This document shows positions 47,619-56,873 of a stretch of DNA of 64,000 bases, one piece after another. Location of the stretch: the NCBI GenBank assembly GCA_947631865.1, contig CANRNF010000005.1:1-64000 (forward strand), given 5' to 3'. The notes under the pieces were generated by a model. It searched no databases. It was not told the origin of the DNA and was given only the letters and a program-made list of their open reading frames with translations. A program made the translations under genes and the position numbers. Within the stretch, counting starts at the first letter, position 1, and the number at the start of each line of letters is the position of its first letter. Source of the DNA: an uncultured Oscillospiraceae bacterium. Lineage in GTDB: Bacteria; Bacillota; Clostridia; Oscillospirales; Oscillospiraceae.

Positions 47619-47667
47619 AAAAAGACCTCCCGCACTGGTTACGCACCATTGTATGCGGGAGGGTCGT
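47617..47667 (-). terminator. Hairpin plus T run after ispF, containing the SD of the DUF3343 gene
   Basis: Minus: GACCCTCCCGCA…TGCGGGAGGTCTTTTTATG. Confidence 0.65.
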
Positions 47668-47680
47668 TATTTGGTTCAGT

Positions 47681-48160
47681 CTAGCGGGAGGCCAGCAATA
47701 CTACCGCATGGCAGCTGATGCCCTCCCCCGCGCCGGTGAAGCCCATGCGCTCCTCGGTGGTGGCCTTCACGCTGACTGCGGAAACATCCAAATCCAGGTC
47801 AGCGGCGATGTTCCGGCGCATTTGCTCAATGTAGGGTGCCAGCTTCGGCCGCTGGGCGATGACGGTCACATCGCAGTTCTCCACGCCGTATCCCCTGACC
47901 TCCGCCTCTTTCACAGCCGCCCGGAGGATGATACGGCTGTCTATCCCCTCCGTGGCAGGGTCTGAGTCGGGAAAGAGCTTTCCGATGTCCCCCAGGGCCG
48001 CCGCCCCCAGGATGGCGTCTGCCAGGGCGTGGAGCAGCACGTCCGCGTCCGAGTGGCCCAAGAGCCCCTTCTCATAGGGTATCTCCACACCGCCCAGAAT
48101 GAGCTTCCGCCCCTCCGTGAGACGGTGGGCGTCATATCCGTGGCCAATGCGCATGCTCAT
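47681..48160 (-). CDS. ispF: 2-C-methyl-D-erythritol 2,4-cyclodiphosphate synthase
   Basis: [59 protein letters not shown]. Confidence 0.96.
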   Translation of the reverse strand: MSMRIGHGYDAHRLTEGRKLILGGVEIPYEKGLLGHSDADVLLHALADAILGAAALGDIGKLFPDSDPATEGIDSRIILRAAVKEAEVRGYGVENCDVTVIAQRPKLAPYIEQMRRNIAADLDLDVSAVSVKATTEERMGFTGAGEGISCHAVVLLASR

Positions 48161-48879
48161 GTGCTCCTCCTCTCCGCCAACAGCGCCCGGGCCAGCTTCA
48201 GATCCAGGGGCGTGGTGATCTTGATATTCTCCTCGCTTCCCTTTGAAAGATAGATCCTCCCGCCGATGCGCTCCACAGCGAGACAGTCGTCCGTGACCTC
48301 AGGGGCGTTGGCTGCAGCGTCCTGCAGGGCGGCCCGGATGAGGTCCGCCTGGAAGCACTGGGGCGTCTGGGCCGCCCATAGTCTTGACCTATTTGGCGTC
48401 GCGGTCACGACGCCGTCCTCCGCCTCTTTTATCGTGTCCCGCACCGGAACGGCGGGCAGCGCCGCCGTGTGGCGGTAAGCAGTCCATAAGGCATCCAGGA
48501 TGACATCGCCCGTCACAAGAGGCCGGGCGCCGTCGTGGATGGCGATGAGTTCCGCTTCCGGTGGCACAGCCATTACTCCAGCGAGACAGGACTTGGCCCG
48601 GGTGTCGCCGCCTGGTACCACAGCCGAGAGCTTGCTCACACCGTACCGGCCACAGAGCGCTCTCACCTCGTCCACTCTGTCGGCCCGGGCGGCCACCACG
48701 ATGGCGTCTATCGGCTCGCACCGCTCAAAGGCCAGCAGGGACCGGACGAGCACCGGGAGCCCAGCCAGGTCCTCCATCAGCTTATCGGAGCCAAAGCGCC
48801 GGGCTGAGCCCCCAGCCACGATCACCGCCGCGGCATAGGGCAGTCTCTCCTTTTTCAGTTGTTCCGACGGTCTTCTCAT
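48157..48879 (-). CDS. ispD: 2-C-methyl-D-erythritol 4-phosphate cytidylyltransferase
   Basis: [42 protein letters not shown]. Confidence 0.94.
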   Translation of the reverse strand: MRRPSEQLKKERLPYAAAVIVAGGSARRFGSDKLMEDLAGLPVLVRSLLAFERCEPIDAIVVAARADRVDEVRALCGRYGVSKLSAVVPGGDTRAKSCLAGVMAVPPEAELIAIHDGARPLVTGDVILDALWTAYRHTAALPAVPVRDTIKEAEDGVVTATPNRSRLWAAQTPQCFQADLIRAALQDAAANAPEVTDDCLAVERIGGRIYLSKGSEENIKITTPLDLKLARALLAERRST

Positions 48880-48909
48880 AAGCGCCTCAACATATCCTGC
48901 GGTTTTGTC

Positions 48910-49016
48910 CCATATATGTGATTATGCCATGTCGCGCGGTTCCGGCATAGCCGGGAGCGCGGCCGGTATTTTTGAGGTATAATTGCGGCTTTGCCGCTAT
49001 TATACCCATATCTGGG
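48910..49016 (+). repeat. Two-hairpin structured repeat, copy A
   Basis: GTCGCGC-GGTT-CCGGC-ATA-GCCGG-GA-GCGCGGC, then GGTATAATtGCGGC-TTT-GCCGCtATTATACC; outer arms CCCATATATG/CATATCTGGG. Confidence 0.65.
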
Positions 49017-49045
49017 AGCTTACGCAAGTGTGAGGAGGTCTTTCC

Positions 49046-50545
49046 TTGCTCAAAGACAGAACATTGGCCTTCAATACGGCTCTTCTCACCGCCTCCGGCC
49101 TGGCCATGCGGTTCGTGGGCATGGTCTGGCAGGTGTGGCTGGTCAGCCGCATCGGCGAGGCCGGCATCGGCCTGTTCCAACTGGTTATGAGCGTCAACGC
49201 CCTGGCCGTGACGGTGGCTATGAGCGGCAGCCGATATGCCGTCACTCGTTTGGTATCTGAAGAGCGGGGCTTGGACCGGCCCCATGGCGCCGCCCAGGCG
49301 CTGAACGACTGTATGCTGTACGGCCTCGGCTTCGGCCTCGCGGCGGGGCTCATCCTCATGGTCCTGGCAGAACCGCTGGGCTTCCTCTGGCTGGAGGACG
49401 CCCGAACGGTGCGTCCGCTGATGTTCCTGGCCCTCGCCCTGCCCCTCACAGGCGTGGACTCCGTCATGCATGGGTACTTCACCGCCGTGGGCAGGGTGTG
49501 GAAGAGCGTGGCGGTATCCGTGGGCCAGCAGCTTATCACCATTGCCGTCACTGCCGCCATGCTGGTGGTCCGTCCGGCGGAAAACCTGGAATATGCCGTA
49601 GCGGTCATCACCAGCGGCAGCCTCATCGGCGAGATAGGCGGCGTCACCGCCCTGGGCCTGGCCTATGCCCTGGACCGGCGGAAGCACGGCATCGTCCGAA
49701 AGACGGGCCAGGTCCCCCGGCCGGACATGGCGGGCCGTATGTTCCGCATCGCCCTGCCCCTCGCGGCGGCGTCCTACGCCCGAAGCGGCCTTTCCACCCT
49801 GCAGCACCTTCTGGTGCCCAGGGGTCTGCGGGCGTCGGGCCTCGCGGCAGAGACGGCTCTCGCCGGCTACGGGGTCATCCAGGGCATGGCCCTGCCCGTG
49901 GTGCTGTTCCCCTCCTGCCTTATGATGGCCATCGCGGAGCTCATCGTGCCGAAGCTCACGGAAAAACAGATCCAGGGCCGGTCAGACAGCATCCGCGCCG
50001 TCACCGAGGACGTGCTGTACAAGAGCCTTCTGTTCAGCGCCATTACCGCCGCCCTGCTTCTTGCCATGGGCGACAGCCTGGGCCTGGCCCTCTACGGCTC
50101 GGAGGAGGCCGGGCGGTACATACGGCTATTCGCCCTCATCGTTCCGGTCATGTACATGGACATGGCCACGGACGGGTGCCTGAAGGGCCTGGGCGAGATG
50201 ATGTTCTGCATGTACGTGAACATCGCAGACGTGGGCCTTTCCGCCCTTCTGGTGTGGCTCATGCTGCCCCGCTGGGGCCTGGGCGCTTATATTGCTGTCA
50301 TCTGCTTCACGGAAATATTCAATTTCGCCCTCAGCATGTGGCGGCTGAAGCGGGTATCCGGTTTCCGGCTGCCCCCGCGGGATACGGTCCTGGCCGTCCT
50401 TCTCGCGGCTCTCTGCGGCGGCGCCGCCTGGCTCCTGGGAAAGTACACAGGCGCGGCGGTGAGCGTGCCAGCGCTGGTCCTGTCCATGGCCGCAGGGCTG
50501 GGACTATATTGCCTCGCCATACGAAAGCATATAACTATCCTTTGA
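49046..50545 (+). CDS. Polysaccharide/lipid flippase, SpoVB-like (MOP superfamily)
   Basis: Multi-TM; AFNTALLTASGLAMRFVGMVWQVWLVSRIGEAGIGLFQLVMSV; TTG start after GAGGAGG. Confidence 0.82.
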   Translation: MLKDRTLAFNTALLTASGLAMRFVGMVWQVWLVSRIGEAGIGLFQLVMSVNALAVTVAMSGSRYAVTRLVSEERGLDRPHGAAQALNDCMLYGLGFGLAAGLILMVLAEPLGFLWLEDARTVRPLMFLALALPLTGVDSVMHGYFTAVGRVWKSVAVSVGQQLITIAVTAAMLVVRPAENLEYAVAVITSGSLIGEIGGVTALGLAYALDRRKHGIVRKTGQVPRPDMAGRMFRIALPLAAASYARSGLSTLQHLLVPRGLRASGLAAETALAGYGVIQGMALPVVLFPSCLMMAIAELIVPKLTEKQIQGRSDSIRAVTEDVLYKSLLFSAITAALLLAMGDSLGLALYGSEEAGRYIRLFALIVPVMYMDMATDGCLKGLGEMMFCMYVNIADVGLSALLVWLMLPRWGLGAYIAVICFTEIFNFALSMWRLKRVSGFRLPPRDTVLAVLLAALCGGAAWLLGKYTGAAVSVPALVLSMAAGLGLYCLAIRKHITIL

Positions 50546-50590
50546 CATATCCGCCGGGATTTGATAAGCTATGCCCGGGAAGTGATACGA

Positions 50591-51364
50591 ATGCTTTTGA
50601 CTGTGGACTTATCCAACAGCCGCGTGACCATGGCCGGCGTGAAGGACGGCTCCGTGGCCTTTTCCTGCGGCATGGCTACGGTGAAGACCCGCACGGCGGA
50701 CGAGTACGCCGCCCTTATGGCTCTCATACTGGAGCAGCACGGAGCGGGCCGGGACAAATGGGAGGGGTGCATCCTCTCCTCCGTGGTGCCGGAGCTGACG
50801 CTGACGCTGCGCCAGGCCCTGGAGATATTGACGGGCATCGTCCCCATGGTGGTGGGCCCTGGTGTGAAGACCGGGCTCAACATCCGTCTGGATGACCCCT
50901 CGGAGCTGGGCAGCGATTTCGTGGCCGCCGCCGTGGCGGCCCAGAATGCCTACCCCCTGCCGGTCATCACCGTGGACATGGACACGGCCATCGGCATGGG
51001 CGTCACCGACGGCGAGGGCAGGTACGTGGGGGGCGTCATCGCCCCGGGCATCATGATCTCCACCGCCGCCCTCACCAGCCGTGCCTCCCTTCTGCACAAC
51101 GTGATACCCCAGGCGCCGGGCCATATCATCTGCAAGAACACCGACGAGTCCATGCGCTCGGGCATCATCTACGGCTGCGCCGCTATGCTGGACGGGCTCC
51201 TGCAGGGCATGGAGGAGGAACTGGGCCAGAAAACCACCGTAGTGGCCACCGGCGTCTGGGCCGAGGCCGTCATCCCCCACTGCCGCCGGAAGGACATCCG
51301 GGTGGATAAGGACTTGATCCCACGGGGCCTGTGGCTCATATGGAAGAAGAACCAGAAGAAATAA
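50591..51364 (+). CDS. coaX: Type III pantothenate kinase
   Basis: MLLTVDLSNSRVTMAGV, SSVVPELT, DMDTAIGMGVTDGEGRYVGGVIAPG. Confidence 0.88.
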   Translation: MLLTVDLSNSRVTMAGVKDGSVAFSCGMATVKTRTADEYAALMALILEQHGAGRDKWEGCILSSVVPELTLTLRQALEILTGIVPMVVGPGVKTGLNIRLDDPSELGSDFVAAAVAAQNAYPLPVITVDMDTAIGMGVTDGEGRYVGGVIAPGIMISTAALTSRASLLHNVIPQAPGHIICKNTDESMRSGIIYGCAAMLDGLLQGMEEELGQKTTVVATGVWAEAVIPHCRRKDIRVDKDLIPRGLWLIWKKNQKK

Positions 51365-51408
51365 GCCGACCGCCGGTGGGACAGCCCGCCGGCGGCTCAT
51401 TATTCTGT

Positions 51409-51493
51409 TTTACCATGTCGCGCGGTCCCGGCACTTACCGGGAGCGCGACCGGTATTTTTGATGTAAAATAGCGGCTGCGGCGCTGTTTTACC
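51409..51493 (+). repeat. Two-hairpin structured repeat, copy B
   Basis: GTCGCGC-GGT-CCCGG-CACTTA-CCGGG-A-GCGCGAC, then GTAAAATAGCG…CGCTGTTTTAC; 3' arm overlaps thioesterase stop. Confidence 0.65.
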
Positions 51494-52220
51494 GCAGACG
51501 AAGGACCATTTGCGCGGCTATGGTGTCGTCCGGTTTCTGGACCAGCAGATGCCAGCCCTCGTCGTCCTTCCGCCGGTAGACGCGAAGGGTCTCCCCCTCC
51601 CGGCAGGCGGAACTGTAGCTGATCTCCGCCTCAGCCACATCCATGGCCTGCAGCTCCGCCACGGTGAAGGTGCCCATGAGCATACGCACATAGGCTACGT
51701 TGTTCATGTGACGGCCCGTGTCGATATCACGGGAACAGACGGTATAGGTGGTGTGCAGGCATTCCGGGTCCGGCTTGTCCCTGAACCGGGTGAAGGGCCG
51801 GTCCAGCACACGCTCGGGCAGGGGCTCCATGTCCACGGGATAGCCGAAGCCGTCGGTCTTCATGACCCGTCCGGTGTCGATGTTCTGGGCCGCCCACTCG
51901 GTCCGCCCCTCGGCCAGCAGCTCCTCCCCCTTTTTGAGGGTATAGAACCGGTCGCATTTCACCAGCGACGGCTTGCCCGGCCAGGTCTTCACTTTCACCA
52001 CGTCGCCGTAGCCGGGGTTTTTGTAGATGTGCACCCGGGTGCGCACCGCCAGCCAGAAGGCCCGATGGCGCATCATATCCTCGTAGCCCACGCCCATGAG
52101 CTCGGCCTGCTCCGCCGCCAGGTCCATGAACAGGTCGAACAGGCCCGCCAGCTTCAGCTTTCCCTCGTAGTCCACCCGGCTGGTGAACAGTGAGACGTCC
52201 TTTTCCAGATGATTTTCCAT
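51489..52220 (-). CDS. Acyl-ACP thioesterase
   Basis: Hotdog-type, VRTRVHIYKNPGYGDVVKVKTWPG, DIDTGRHMNNVAYVRML. Confidence 0.87.
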   Translation of the reverse strand: MENHLEKDVSLFTSRVDYEGKLKLAGLFDLFMDLAAEQAELMGVGYEDMMRHRAFWLAVRTRVHIYKNPGYGDVVKVKTWPGKPSLVKCDRFYTLKKGEELLAEGRTEWAAQNIDTGRVMKTDGFGYPVDMEPLPERVLDRPFTRFRDKPDPECLHTTYTVCSRDIDTGRHMNNVAYVRMLMGTFTVAELQAMDVAEAEISYSSACREGETLRVYRRKDDEGWHLLVQKPDDTIAAQMVLRLR

Positions 52221-52253
52221 ATTCTCTCCCCTGTTATAAAAGCCGGCACCCCG

Positions 52254-52799
52254 TTATTTACGGGATGCCGGAAACATTTCGTCGTCCCAGAGGACTATAT
52301 GGCCCGCCGCGCGGGTCTTGTTCATATCGATGAGCCGCTGATTCCGGGAGCCCCGGAAGCGGAGGCTGATGTCCTTCTGGGCCTGGATGAAGGGCCCGTC
52401 CACCAGCACGTCCGTCATGGCCAGAAGCTCGTCCGTCGCCTCGCAGCGGGGATGGCTTCCCTCACGGAGAAGGTCCTCGTAGACGAAGCCTGTGAAGGCC
52501 CAGACCGTCTTATGAGGATAGGCCTCACGCACCCGCCGCAGGAAAGGCACCAGCGCCCGCTGATTCTCCGGCTCGAAAGGGTCGCCTCCCAGGAGCGTGA
52601 GCCCGTTGATATAGCCGGGGGCCAGCAAGGCCAGGAGCTTCTCCTCCGTCTCGGCGGTGAAGGGCTCGCCGTAGTCGAAGTCCCACGTCTGGGGCTGGAA
52701 GCAGCCGGGACAGCGGTTGGTGCAGCCGGATACGAACAGCGTCACGCGCACGCCCACGCCGTTGGCGATGTCGCAGTCCTTGATCTCGCCGTAGTTCAT
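52254..52799 (-). CDS. nrdG: Anaerobic ribonucleoside-triphosphate reductase activating protein
   Basis: SGCTNRCPGCFQPQTWDF radical SAM motif; adjacent to nrdD. Confidence 0.95.
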   Translation of the reverse strand: MNYGEIKDCDIANGVGVRVTLFVSGCTNRCPGCFQPQTWDFDYGEPFTAETEEKLLALLAPGYINGLTLLGGDPFEPENQRALVPFLRRVREAYPHKTVWAFTGFVYEDLLREGSHPRCEATDELLAMTDVLVDGPFIQAQKDISLRFRGSRNQRLIDMNKTRAAGHIVLWDDEMFPASRK

Positions 52800-52802
52800 C
52801 TC

Positions 52803-55001
52803 TTACAGGTGCAGGACCCGGTCCTTGATCTCCTGGGTGCGGCCCTGGTTCCAGAACTGGGTGCCGATGTAGCCACAGGTGCGCCGGGCCACGTTCATCT
52901 TGCTCTGGTCGGTGTTGCCGCAGCGGGGGCAGCGCCAGATGAGCTTGCCGTCGTCCTCCACGATCCCGATCTCGCCGTCCCAGCCGCACACCTGGCAGTA
53001 GTCGCTCTTGGTGTTCAGCTCGGCGTAGATGATGTTGTCGTAAATGAAGCGCATGACCTGCAGCACGGCCTCCAGGTTGTTCTGCATGTCGGGCACCTCC
53101 ACATAGCTGATGGCGCCGCCGGGAGACAGGTGCTGGAACTGGGCCTCGAACTTCAGCTTGGTGAACGCGTCGATCTGCTCGGTCACATGGACATGGTAGG
53201 AGTTGGTGATATAGCCCTTGTCCGTGATGCCCTCGATGATGCCGAAGCGCTTCTGCAGGCACTTGGCGAACTTGTAGGTGGTGCTCTCCAGGGGCGTGCC
53301 GTACAGAGAGTAGTCGATGTTCTCGGCCGTCTTCCACTCCTTGCACTTGTCGTTCATCTTCTGCATGATATCCAGAGCGAAGGGCGTGGCGGAGGGGTCG
53401 GTGTGGCTCTTGCCGGTCATGTACTTGACGCACTCATAGAGACCGGCGTAGCCCAGGGAGATGGTGGAGTAGCCGCCGTAGAGGAGCTTGTCGATCTTCT
53501 CCCCCTTCTGCAGGCGGGCCAGGGCACCATACTGCCAGAGGATGGGGGCCGCGTCGGACAGCGTGCCCTTCAGCCGCTCGTGGCGGCACCGGAGGGCACG
53601 GTGGCACAGCTCCAGCCGCTCTTCAAAGATGTTCCAGAACTTCTCCATATTGCCGCCGGAAGACAGGGCCACATCCGGCAGGTTGATGGTAACCACGCCC
53701 TGGTTGAAGCGACCGTAGTACTTGTGCTTGCCCGGCTCGTAGTTGCCGGCGTTGGCGATGTTGCCCACACCCGCATCGGTGAAGCGGTCCGGAGTCAGGA
53801 AGGAGCGGCAGCCCATGCAGGTGTACACGTCGCCCTTCAGCTCCAGCATCTTCTTCTCGGAGATGTAGTCGGGCACCATCCGCTTGGCGGTGCACTTGGC
53901 CGCCAGCTTGGTCAGGTACCAGTAAGGCGTGCCCTCGTCCACGTTGTCCTCTTCCAGCACGTAGATGAGCTTGGGGAAAGCGGGGGTGACCCAGATGCCC
54001 TTCTCGTTCTTCACGCCCTCGTACCGCTGGAGCAGGGTCTCCTCGATGATGATGGCCAGGTCCTTCTTCTCCTGCTCGCTCTTGGCCTCGTTCAGGTACA
54101 TGAACACGGTGACGAAGGGGGCCTGTCCGTTGGTAGTGAGCAGCGTGACCACCTGATACTGGATGGTCTGCACGCCCCGGCGGATCTCCTCCCGCAGGCG
54201 CTTCTCCACGATGTCGTCCACCTGCTCGGAGGTGGGGATGACGCCCAGGGTGCTGATCTCGTCCCGGACGATGGCGCGGATCTTCTCCCGGCTGACCTGG
54301 ACGAAGGGCGCCAGGTGGGCCAGAGAGATGGACTGGCCGCCGTACTGGTTGGAGGCCACCTGGGCCACGATCTGGGTGGCGATGTTGCAGGCGGTGGCGA
54401 AGGAGTGGGGCCGCTCGATGAGGGTGTCGGTGATGACGGTGCCGTTCTGGAGCATGTCCTCCAGGTTCACCAGGTCGCAGTTGTGCATGTGCTGGGCATA
54501 GTAGTCCGTGTCGTGGAAATGGATGATGCCCTCCTCGTGGGCCTCCACGATGTCGGGAGGCAGCAGCAGACGGTTGGTGATGTCCCGGCTGACTTCGCCG
54601 GCCATGTAGTCACGCTGGGTGGAGTTGACCACGGGGTTCTTGTTGGAGTTCTCCTGCTTGGCCTCCTCGTTGTTGCACTCGATGAGGGACAGGATACGGT
54701 CGTCGGTGGTGTTGGACTGGCGGACCAGGCTACGGGTGTAGCGGTAGGTGATATACCGCTTGGCCACCTCATAGGCGCCGTGGGCCATGATCTGCTCCTC
54801 CACCATGTCCTGGATCTCCTCCACAGAGGGGGAACGGCCCAGTTCGATGCAGGCCTTCTCCACCGAGTCGGCGATGCGGTGGATCTGGGTATTGGTCATG
54901 CGAAGGTCCTCGTCCACCACGTCGTTGGCCTTGCCGATGGCGTTGATGATCTTCGTGATATCAAAGGGGACTTCCGATCCGTTTCTCTTTATGATCTTCA
55001 T
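52803..55001 (-). CDS. nrdD: Anaerobic (class III) ribonucleoside-triphosphate reductase
   Basis: ATP-cone N-terminus, CQVCGWDGEIG…CPRCG zinc site, RRTCGYIG glycyl radical motif. Confidence 0.96.
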   Translation of the reverse strand: MKIIKRNGSEVPFDITKIINAIGKANDVVDEDLRMTNTQIHRIADSVEKACIELGRSPSVEEIQDMVEEQIMAHGAYEVAKRYITYRYTRSLVRQSNTTDDRILSLIECNNEEAKQENSNKNPVVNSTQRDYMAGEVSRDITNRLLLPPDIVEAHEEGIIHFHDTDYYAQHMHNCDLVNLEDMLQNGTVITDTLIERPHSFATACNIATQIVAQVASNQYGGQSISLAHLAPFVQVSREKIRAIVRDEISTLGVIPTSEQVDDIVEKRLREEIRRGVQTIQYQVVTLLTTNGQAPFVTVFMYLNEAKSEQEKKDLAIIIEETLLQRYEGVKNEKGIWVTPAFPKLIYVLEEDNVDEGTPYWYLTKLAAKCTAKRMVPDYISEKKMLELKGDVYTCMGCRSFLTPDRFTDAGVGNIANAGNYEPGKHKYYGRFNQGVVTINLPDVALSSGGNMEKFWNIFEERLELCHRALRCRHERLKGTLSDAAPILWQYGALARLQKGEKIDKLLYGGYSTISLGYAGLYECVKYMTGKSHTDPSATPFALDIMQKMNDKCKEWKTAENIDYSLYGTPLESTTYKFAKCLQKRFGIIEGITDKGYITNSYHVHVTEQIDAFTKLKFEAQFQHLSPGGAISYVEVPDMQNNLEAVLQVMRFIYDNIIYAELNTKSDYCQVCGWDGEIGIVEDDGKLIWRCPRCGNTDQSKMNVARRTCGYIGTQFWNQGRTQEIKDRVLHL

Positions 55002-55090
55002 AGCTGACGCCCTCTCCTCTATATTTCTCTCTCGCAAATAACGCGCCTTTCCGCAAAGGCGCGAGCGGTTACATAATCCCGGTAACCGAA

Positions 55091-55144
55091 ATACTAGCAC
55101 AATATCTTGTGCCTGTCAACATCTTTTTCGTCAACATTTTGTAA
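55091..55144 (-). promoter_or_regulatory. Putative nrdD promoter overlapped by NrdR boxes
   Basis: Minus TTGACA-17 nt-TAGTAT; spacer is GGCACAAGATATTGTGC; weaker box-like CGTCAACATTTTGTAA 32 bp away. Confidence 0.6.
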
Positions 55145-55341
55145 TGCTCCAAAATCCTGGAAAGCGTTGAAACCATCGGCTGTTCCGGGTCCGGCGCAGG
55201 AATTGCTATTATTGTATGGCCGCGGAGGGAACGGAAAAAATTTTTCTGGCTATACGCATACGCAAGAAAAACGCGGGGAACGCTTGAAATATTGCAAAAG
55301 ATGCGGTATGCTTACGGCACCATCAGGAAAGGAGCTGGGCC

Positions 55342-56184
55342 ATGGACCGGGAACGGAGCTACAGCCGGGAGGGCTACCTCACGGAGAACTACCACTACTT
55401 CCATTTGAAAGACACCGCGGGCCAGGAGCGGGATTTCCACTTCCACGACTTCGACAAGCTGGTGATCCTCCTGTCCGGCCGGGTGGACTATCTGGTGGAG
55501 CGCAGCACCTACGCCCTGAAGCCCTGGGACATCCTTCTCATCGGCCACCACATCATCCACAAGGCCCTCATCGACCAGTCCCAGCCATATGAGCGGGTCA
55601 TATTATACCTGGATCGAAAGTATCCGGAGCGGGCCGGGGACGGGACGAACCTGGCCGAGTGCTTCGAGCGGGCGGACCGGCAGGGCCGTCCCCTGCTGGT
55701 CCCCGACCAGGAAAGCCGTCAGGTCATCGCCGGCGTTCTGAAAGCACTGGACATCGCCGCGGCGGACGATCAGTTCGGCGCCCAGGCATTACGGGACACA
55801 TTGGTAACACAGCTGCTCATCGCGGTGAACCGCCTGTCCCTTACCGCCGGGGAAGCGGCAGAGCCTGCCGGGCCCCAATACGACCCTAAGATCGCCCAGG
55901 CACTGTCCTATATCAATGAAAATCTCTCCCAGCCGCTCACCGTGGAGGACCTGGCAGAGCGCATCTATCTCAGCAAATACCACTTCATGCGCCTATTCAA
56001 GGCCCAGACAGGCACCTCCGTCCACGCCTATGTGCGCCAGCGGCGGCTCTTATACGCCGCTCAGCTCATCCGCCGGGGAGTGAACGCCAACAAGGCCGCG
56101 GCTGACAGCGGTTTTGAGGACTACTCCACCTTTTTCCGGGCCTTCCGGGAGAGCTTCGGGATCAATCCCGGCCAGCTCAAGTGA
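55342..56184 (+). CDS. AraC family transcriptional regulator
   Basis: Cupin-like N-terminus (FHFHDFDKLVILLSG), C-terminal double HTH SKYHFMRLFKAQTGTSVHAYVRQRRL. Confidence 0.93.
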   Translation: MDRERSYSREGYLTENYHYFHLKDTAGQERDFHFHDFDKLVILLSGRVDYLVERSTYALKPWDILLIGHHIIHKALIDQSQPYERVILYLDRKYPERAGDGTNLAECFERADRQGRPLLVPDQESRQVIAGVLKALDIAAADDQFGAQALRDTLVTQLLIAVNRLSLTAGEAAEPAGPQYDPKIAQALSYINENLSQPLTVEDLAERIYLSKYHFMRLFKAQTGTSVHAYVRQRRLLYAAQLIRRGVNANKAAADSGFEDYSTFFRAFRESFGINPGQLK

Positions 56185-56219
56185 ATCTCATCCACAAACA
56201 AAGTGGATGGTTTCGTATA

Positions 56220-56873
56220 TTATTCATCGAAGTTCTGGGCAGGAAACAGCGTAAACGGATAAATTTCCGGCATTTTCTGCATGAAGGTCATTGGTTCGCC
56301 TGTCTCCGGATGGATAAACGACAGTTTATGCGACCATAATGCAAGATCGCATTCATCGGTCTGAAGGCCATATTTACGGTCTCCGGTCAAGGGCAGGCCC
56401 CGGCTGGCGAATTGGCAGCGGATCTGATGGGTACGGCCTGTGAGGAGCTTTACCGATATGAGGCTCATGCCGTCAATGCTCGCCAGCGTCTCATATTCCA
56501 ATACGGCTGGCCGCGCCTCCGGGCCGGGCGTCCGGGTGACGAAGGTCATTCGCCGGGCTCTGTCCCGGTAGAGCAGGTCCTCCATCCTTCCTTGTGCCGG
56601 CTCCGGCACGCCGTGGACCACCGCCAGATACTCCTTTTTAAATATGCCCTCCCGCACCTGCCGGCTCAGCTCGGAAGCCGCCTTTACGCTGCGGGCCAGG
56701 ACCATGACCCCGCCCACAGGCCTGTCCAGCCTGTGGACCGTTCGCACGCAGGCGTGCTCATCCCCCAAAGCCTTTCGCACCAGGGAGGGCATCCCGCCCG
56801 GCTCATCGGTGGACAGCACCCCCGCGGGCTTTACGCACACCACGATGCGTTTATCAAGATATAGTATCTCCAC
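56220..56873 (-). CDS. RluA family RNA pseudouridine synthase
   Basis: VHRLDRPVGGVMVLARS, LLTGRTHQIRCQFA, GDRKYG; GTG start after GGAGG. Confidence 0.9.
   Translation of the reverse strand: MEILYLDKRIVVCVKPAGVLSTDEPGGMPSLVRKALGDEHACVRTVHRLDRPVGGVMVLARSVKAASELSRQVREGIFKKEYLAVVHGVPEPAQGRMEDLLYRDRARRMTFVTRTPGPEARPAVLEYETLASIDGMSLISVKLLTGRTHQIRCQFASRGLPLTGDRKYGLQTDECDLALWSHKLSFIHPETGEPMTFMQKMPEIYPFTLFPAQNFDE

Noticed and set aside
51409-51493. Direct repeat CTGTTTTACC around copy B as a transposon target-site duplication
   Set aside because: The middle segment of the element is complementary to these repeats, and in copy A the middle segment differs to match its own flanks. Structural constraint explains this better than insertion. 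Not fully excluded.
52209-55007. 932-aa plus-strand ORF opposite nrdD/nrdG
   Set aside because: Antisense to strongly supported nrdDG. The His/Val/Leu/Gly-rich repetitive composition is typical of antisense frames in GC-rich DNA.
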